From positions 1 to 32,097 of the forward strand of contig CAIORQ010000036.1 in assembly GCA_903860745.1 (NCBI GenBank): 32,097 nt of DNA, in the 5' to 3' direction. This document shows positions 29,872 to 32,097 of this stretch, piece after piece. Made by a program: the position numbers and the translations under genes. The number at the start of each line of letters is the position of its first letter. Positions within the stretch are counted from its first letter, which is position 1. The notes under the pieces are model-generated. The model had not been told where the DNA came from and ran no database searches. It worked only from the letters and a program-made list of their open reading frames with translations. This stretch comes from an uncultured Actinomycetes bacterium. Its GTDB lineage: Bacteria; Actinomycetota; Acidimicrobiia; Acidimicrobiales; RAAP-2.

Positions 29872-32097
29872 GCCTGTCGGCGGGCACCCGAGTGCACGTG
29901 GTGGGCGTGGGCGGCGCGGGTATGAGCGCCCTGGCGGTGCTGCTGGCCGAGTCGGGCTGTGCGGTGAGCGGCTGTGACGCGGGCAACGCCGCGGTGCTGG
30001 CGGAGCTGGCGGCTCGCGGCGTCGCCGTCGCGGCGTCGCACGACGCGCACCACGTGGAGACGGCCGACGTGGTGCTGTGGTCCCCGGCGGTTCGCCTCGA
30101 CCACGAGGAGCTGGCGGCCGCGCGCGAGCGGGGCGTGACGATGATGGCTCGTCCCCAGGTGCTCGCCGAACTCTCGCGCACGATGCGCCTGGTGGGCCTC
30201 ACGGGCACCCACGGCAAGACCACCGCGACCTCGATGCTGGTGTGCATCATGGCGGCGGCCGGGCGCGACGACGCCCGCCTGGTGGGAGCGCCGATCCGCG
30301 GCGTGGGCTTCAGCGGCCACTTCGGTCCCGGTGACCTGCTGTGCGAGGTGGACGAGAGTTACGGGGCCTTCGCCGAACTGAACCCCTACGCGCTCGGGCT
30401 GCTCAACGTCGAGCCCGACCATCTCGACCACTACGGGACCCTCGAGAACCTCGAGGCCGCCTTCACGGCCGTGCTCGAGCGCACGACCGGCCCGGTGGTG
30501 GTCTGGGGCGACGACCCGGGCGCGGCCCTCGTCGCGCGCCACGCCCTTCGCGACGTCGTGCGGGTGGGAACCACCGGCGACGTCGAGTGGCGCGTCGGCG
30601 ACCTGCGCGTCTCGCCGGGCTCCGCGCTCTGCGTGCGGGCACGACTGAGCGGCGAGGTGGAGCTGGACCTGGAGTTGCGCGTGCCCGGCGCGCACAACGT
30701 GGCCAACGCCGCGGTGGCGGCGGTGCTCGCCCTGTCACTCGGGGTGGCCCCCGTCGACGTGACCCGGGGGCTGGCCGCCTTTCGCGGGGCGCCGCGGCGT
30801 TTCGAACCGGTGGGCCACTGGCGTGGCGTGCCGGTGATCGACGACTACGCGCACCTGCCCGGGGAGATCGCCGCCACCGTGGCCGCCGCGCGCGCCCTCG
30901 GCTACGAGCGCGTGGTGGCGGTCTTCCAGCCCCACCGGGTGACGCGAACCACCGCCCTGGCCGCGCAGTACGCGCCCGCCTTCGACGGACTCGCCGGCGT
31001 GGTGGTGACCGACATCTACCGCGCGGGCGAGGCGAACCCCGCGGGGGTCACCGGGGAGGTCGTCGCCGCCCCGCTCCGGGAGCGGGGTCTGACGCCGGTG
31101 CTCTACGAGCCCACCCTGGCCGACGCCGCGCGGGGGCTGGCCGAGCTGGGGTCGGGCGCCGACCTGCTGCTCGTGCTGGGGGCGGGCGACGTGACCGGGG
31201 TGCTCGACCTCCTGGGTCTCGACTCGACGAGCGCCGCGCACTTCTTGGGCGAGGATCCCCGCGTCGCCTACGACGCCGCCCTCGGAGCACGAACGACCTA
31301 CCGCGTGGGTGGCACCGTGAGCGCCCTGGTGACCCTGTCGTCGCTCGCGGACCTCGACGAGCTCTCGGCGGCGCTGGTCGCGGCGCGGCGCCCCCTGTGG
31401 GTGGTGGGCAACGGGTCGAACCTGTTGGTCGCCGACGGGCCCCACGACGTGGTCGCGCTGCACCTGAGCGGCGACTTCGACACCCTGGCGGTCCTCGACG
31501 GCGAGGGCGACGTCGTGGAGGTGGTGGCGGGCGCCGCGATGGACCTGCCCGTGGCGGCGCGACGCCTCGCGGGCGAGGGCATCACCGGCTTCGAGTGGGC
31601 CGTGGGGGTGCCCGGCACCTTCGGCGGGGCGGTGGCCATGAACGCGGGCGGGCACGGTTCGGACATGAGGGCCAGCGTGACGCGCGTGGAGGTCTGGTCC
31701 GAGGGACGACGCCGGTGGCGCGAGGCCGCCGAGATGGACTTCTCGTATCGCCACAGCGCCCTGCGACAGGGCGAACTGGTGACGCGCGTCGAACTGCGCC
31801 TGGGTCGCGGTGACCCTGACCGGTCCCGGGCGGCGATCGGGGAGATCGTGCGCTGGCGGCGCGAGCACCAACCCGGTGGCGCGAACGCGGGGAGCGTCTT
31901 TCGAAATCCCGAGGGGGACTCGGCCGGCCGGCTCATCGAGGCCGCGGGTCTCAAGGGTGCACGGGTGGGATCGGCGCGCGTCTCGGAGAAACACGCGAAC
32001 TTCATCATCGTCGACCCCGGCGGCACCGCGGGCGACGTCGCGGCCCTGATGGAACTGGTCCGCCGCTCGGTGGCCGATCGCTTCGGCGTTCTGCTCG
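29868..32097 (+). CDS. murC-murB: MurC-MurB fusion protein (3' end beyond the window)
   Basis: A single frame from the GTG at 29868, overlapping the murG stop, stays open to the right edge (743 codons). Residues 1 to about 450 are MurC (UDP-MurNAc:L-alanine ligase): V-H-V-V-G-V-G-G-A-G-M-S-A-L, ATP loop G-T-H-G-K-T-T (113-119), E-V-D-E-S, and D-D-Y-A-H-L-P in the C-terminal part. After a short linker, residues from about 470 are MurB (UDP-MurNAc dehydrogenase, FAD-dependent): T-T-Y-R-V-G-G, G-N-G-S-N-L-L, G-V-P-G-T-F-G-G-A-V-A-M-N-A-G, Y-R-H-S, A-G-S-V-F-R-N-P with the proton-donor Ser, and K-H-A-N-F. The two steps are consecutive (MurB makes UDP-MurNAc, MurC consumes it), so fusion could channel the product. 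Only about the last 10-25 residues of MurB should be missing. Confidence 0.92.
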   Translation, partial: MSLSAGTRVHVVGVGGAGMSALAVLLAESGCAVSGCDAGNAAVLAELAARGVAVAASHDAHHVETADVVLWSPAVRLDHEELAAARERGVTMMARPQVLAELSRTMRLVGLTGTHGKTTATSMLVCIMAAAGRDDARLVGAPIRGVGFSGHFGPGDLLCEVDESYGAFAELNPYALGLLNVEPDHLDHYGTLENLEAAFTAVLERTTGPVVVWGDDPGAALVARHALRDVVRVGTTGDVEWRVGDLRVSPGSALCVRARLSGEVELDLELRVPGAHNVANAAVAAVLALSLGVAPVDVTRGLAAFRGAPRRFEPVGHWRGVPVIDDYAHLPGEIAATVAAARALGYERVVAVFQPHRVTRTTALAAQYAPAFDGLAGVVVTDIYRAGEANPAGVTGEVVAAPLRERGLTPVLYEPTLADAARGLAELGSGADLLLVLGAGDVTGVLDLLGLDSTSAAHFLGEDPRVAYDAALGARTTYRVGGTVSALVTLSSLADLDELSAALVAARRPLWVVGNGSNLLVADGPHDVVALHLSGDFDTLAVLDGEGDVVEVVAGAAMDLPVAARRLAGEGITGFEWAVGVPGTFGGAVAMNAGGHGSDMRASVTRVEVWSEGRRRWREAAEMDFSYRHSALRQGELVTRVELRLGRGDPDRSRAAIGEIVRWRREHQPGGANAGSVFRNPEGDSAGRLIEAAGLKGARVGSARVSEKHANFIIVDPGGTAGDVAALMELVRRSVADRFGVLL

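Noticed and set aside
30341-31813. Long open frame (about 490 codons) overlapping murC-murB
   Set aside because: It is an Arg/Gly/Ala-rich low-complexity shadow of the MurC-MurB frame, which carries all the recognisable motifs.
1-32097. CRISPR arrays, prophage genes, toxin-antitoxin pairs or restriction systems
   Set aside because: None of the expected repeats or signature proteins was seen; the lone HNH protein belongs to a widespread chromosomal family.

Overview
This is a GC-rich, gene-dense stretch of bacterial chromosome. An actinomycete (Actinomycetota) is the best reading. The support is a DUF3040 membrane protein and a small FtsL-like protein beside a mraZ-led division and cell-wall (dcw) cluster, a MurE with the meso-DAP motif DNPR, frequent GTG starts, several start codons only 6-7 nt downstream of a -10 hexamer (leaderless style), and a fused acyl-CoA carboxyltransferase. 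Acidimicrobiia or a related uncultured class is a guess from overall character; nothing in the window proves it.

Positions 1-11411 hold housekeeping and metabolic genes. These are a HAD-family phosphatase cut by the left edge (minus), a 1-Cys peroxiredoxin, an AMP-forming acyl-CoA ligase overlapping oligoribonuclease orn (both minus), dUTPase dut, tRNA-Gly(GCC), a polar amino-acid ABC importer (binding protein, permease, ATPase), an HSL-type esterase, a TetR regulator divergent from a DHA2-type MFS exporter with a palindromic operator between them, and a CaiB-type CoA transferase.

Positions 11412-12536 are different. GC is about 50 % in the lines I counted by eye, against roughly two thirds elsewhere, and there is no recognisable intact gene. 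Fragmentary membrane-protein reading frames suggest acquired or decaying DNA.

Positions 12537-16685 (minus strand) hold a single-chain acyl-CoA carboxyltransferase (beta plus alpha halves), an ABC-2 type exporter (permease and ATPase) and a Fur-family regulator. The regulator is divergent from a second DHA2 exporter (16791-18347).

Positions 18455-21130 form a tightly coupled run: DUF3040, ROK kinase, an 83-residue Trp/Arg-rich protein, an HNH endonuclease and a lipoate ligase-like protein. Positions 21241-32097 are the dcw cluster: a five-box MraZ operator, mraZ, rsmH, ftsL-like, ftsI, murE, mraY, ftsW, murG and a murC-murB fusion cut by the right edge. Most junctions from rsmH onward overlap by 1-7 nt.

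The points most worth a second look are the perfectly phased MraZ operator, the absence of murF and murD from the cluster, the MurC-MurB fusion, the reading-frame break in the presumably essential murG, an inverted repeat next to the rsmH ribosome-binding site, the recurring leaderless-type promoters, and the low-GC segment. I saw no CRISPR array, transposase, phage gene or clear defence system.
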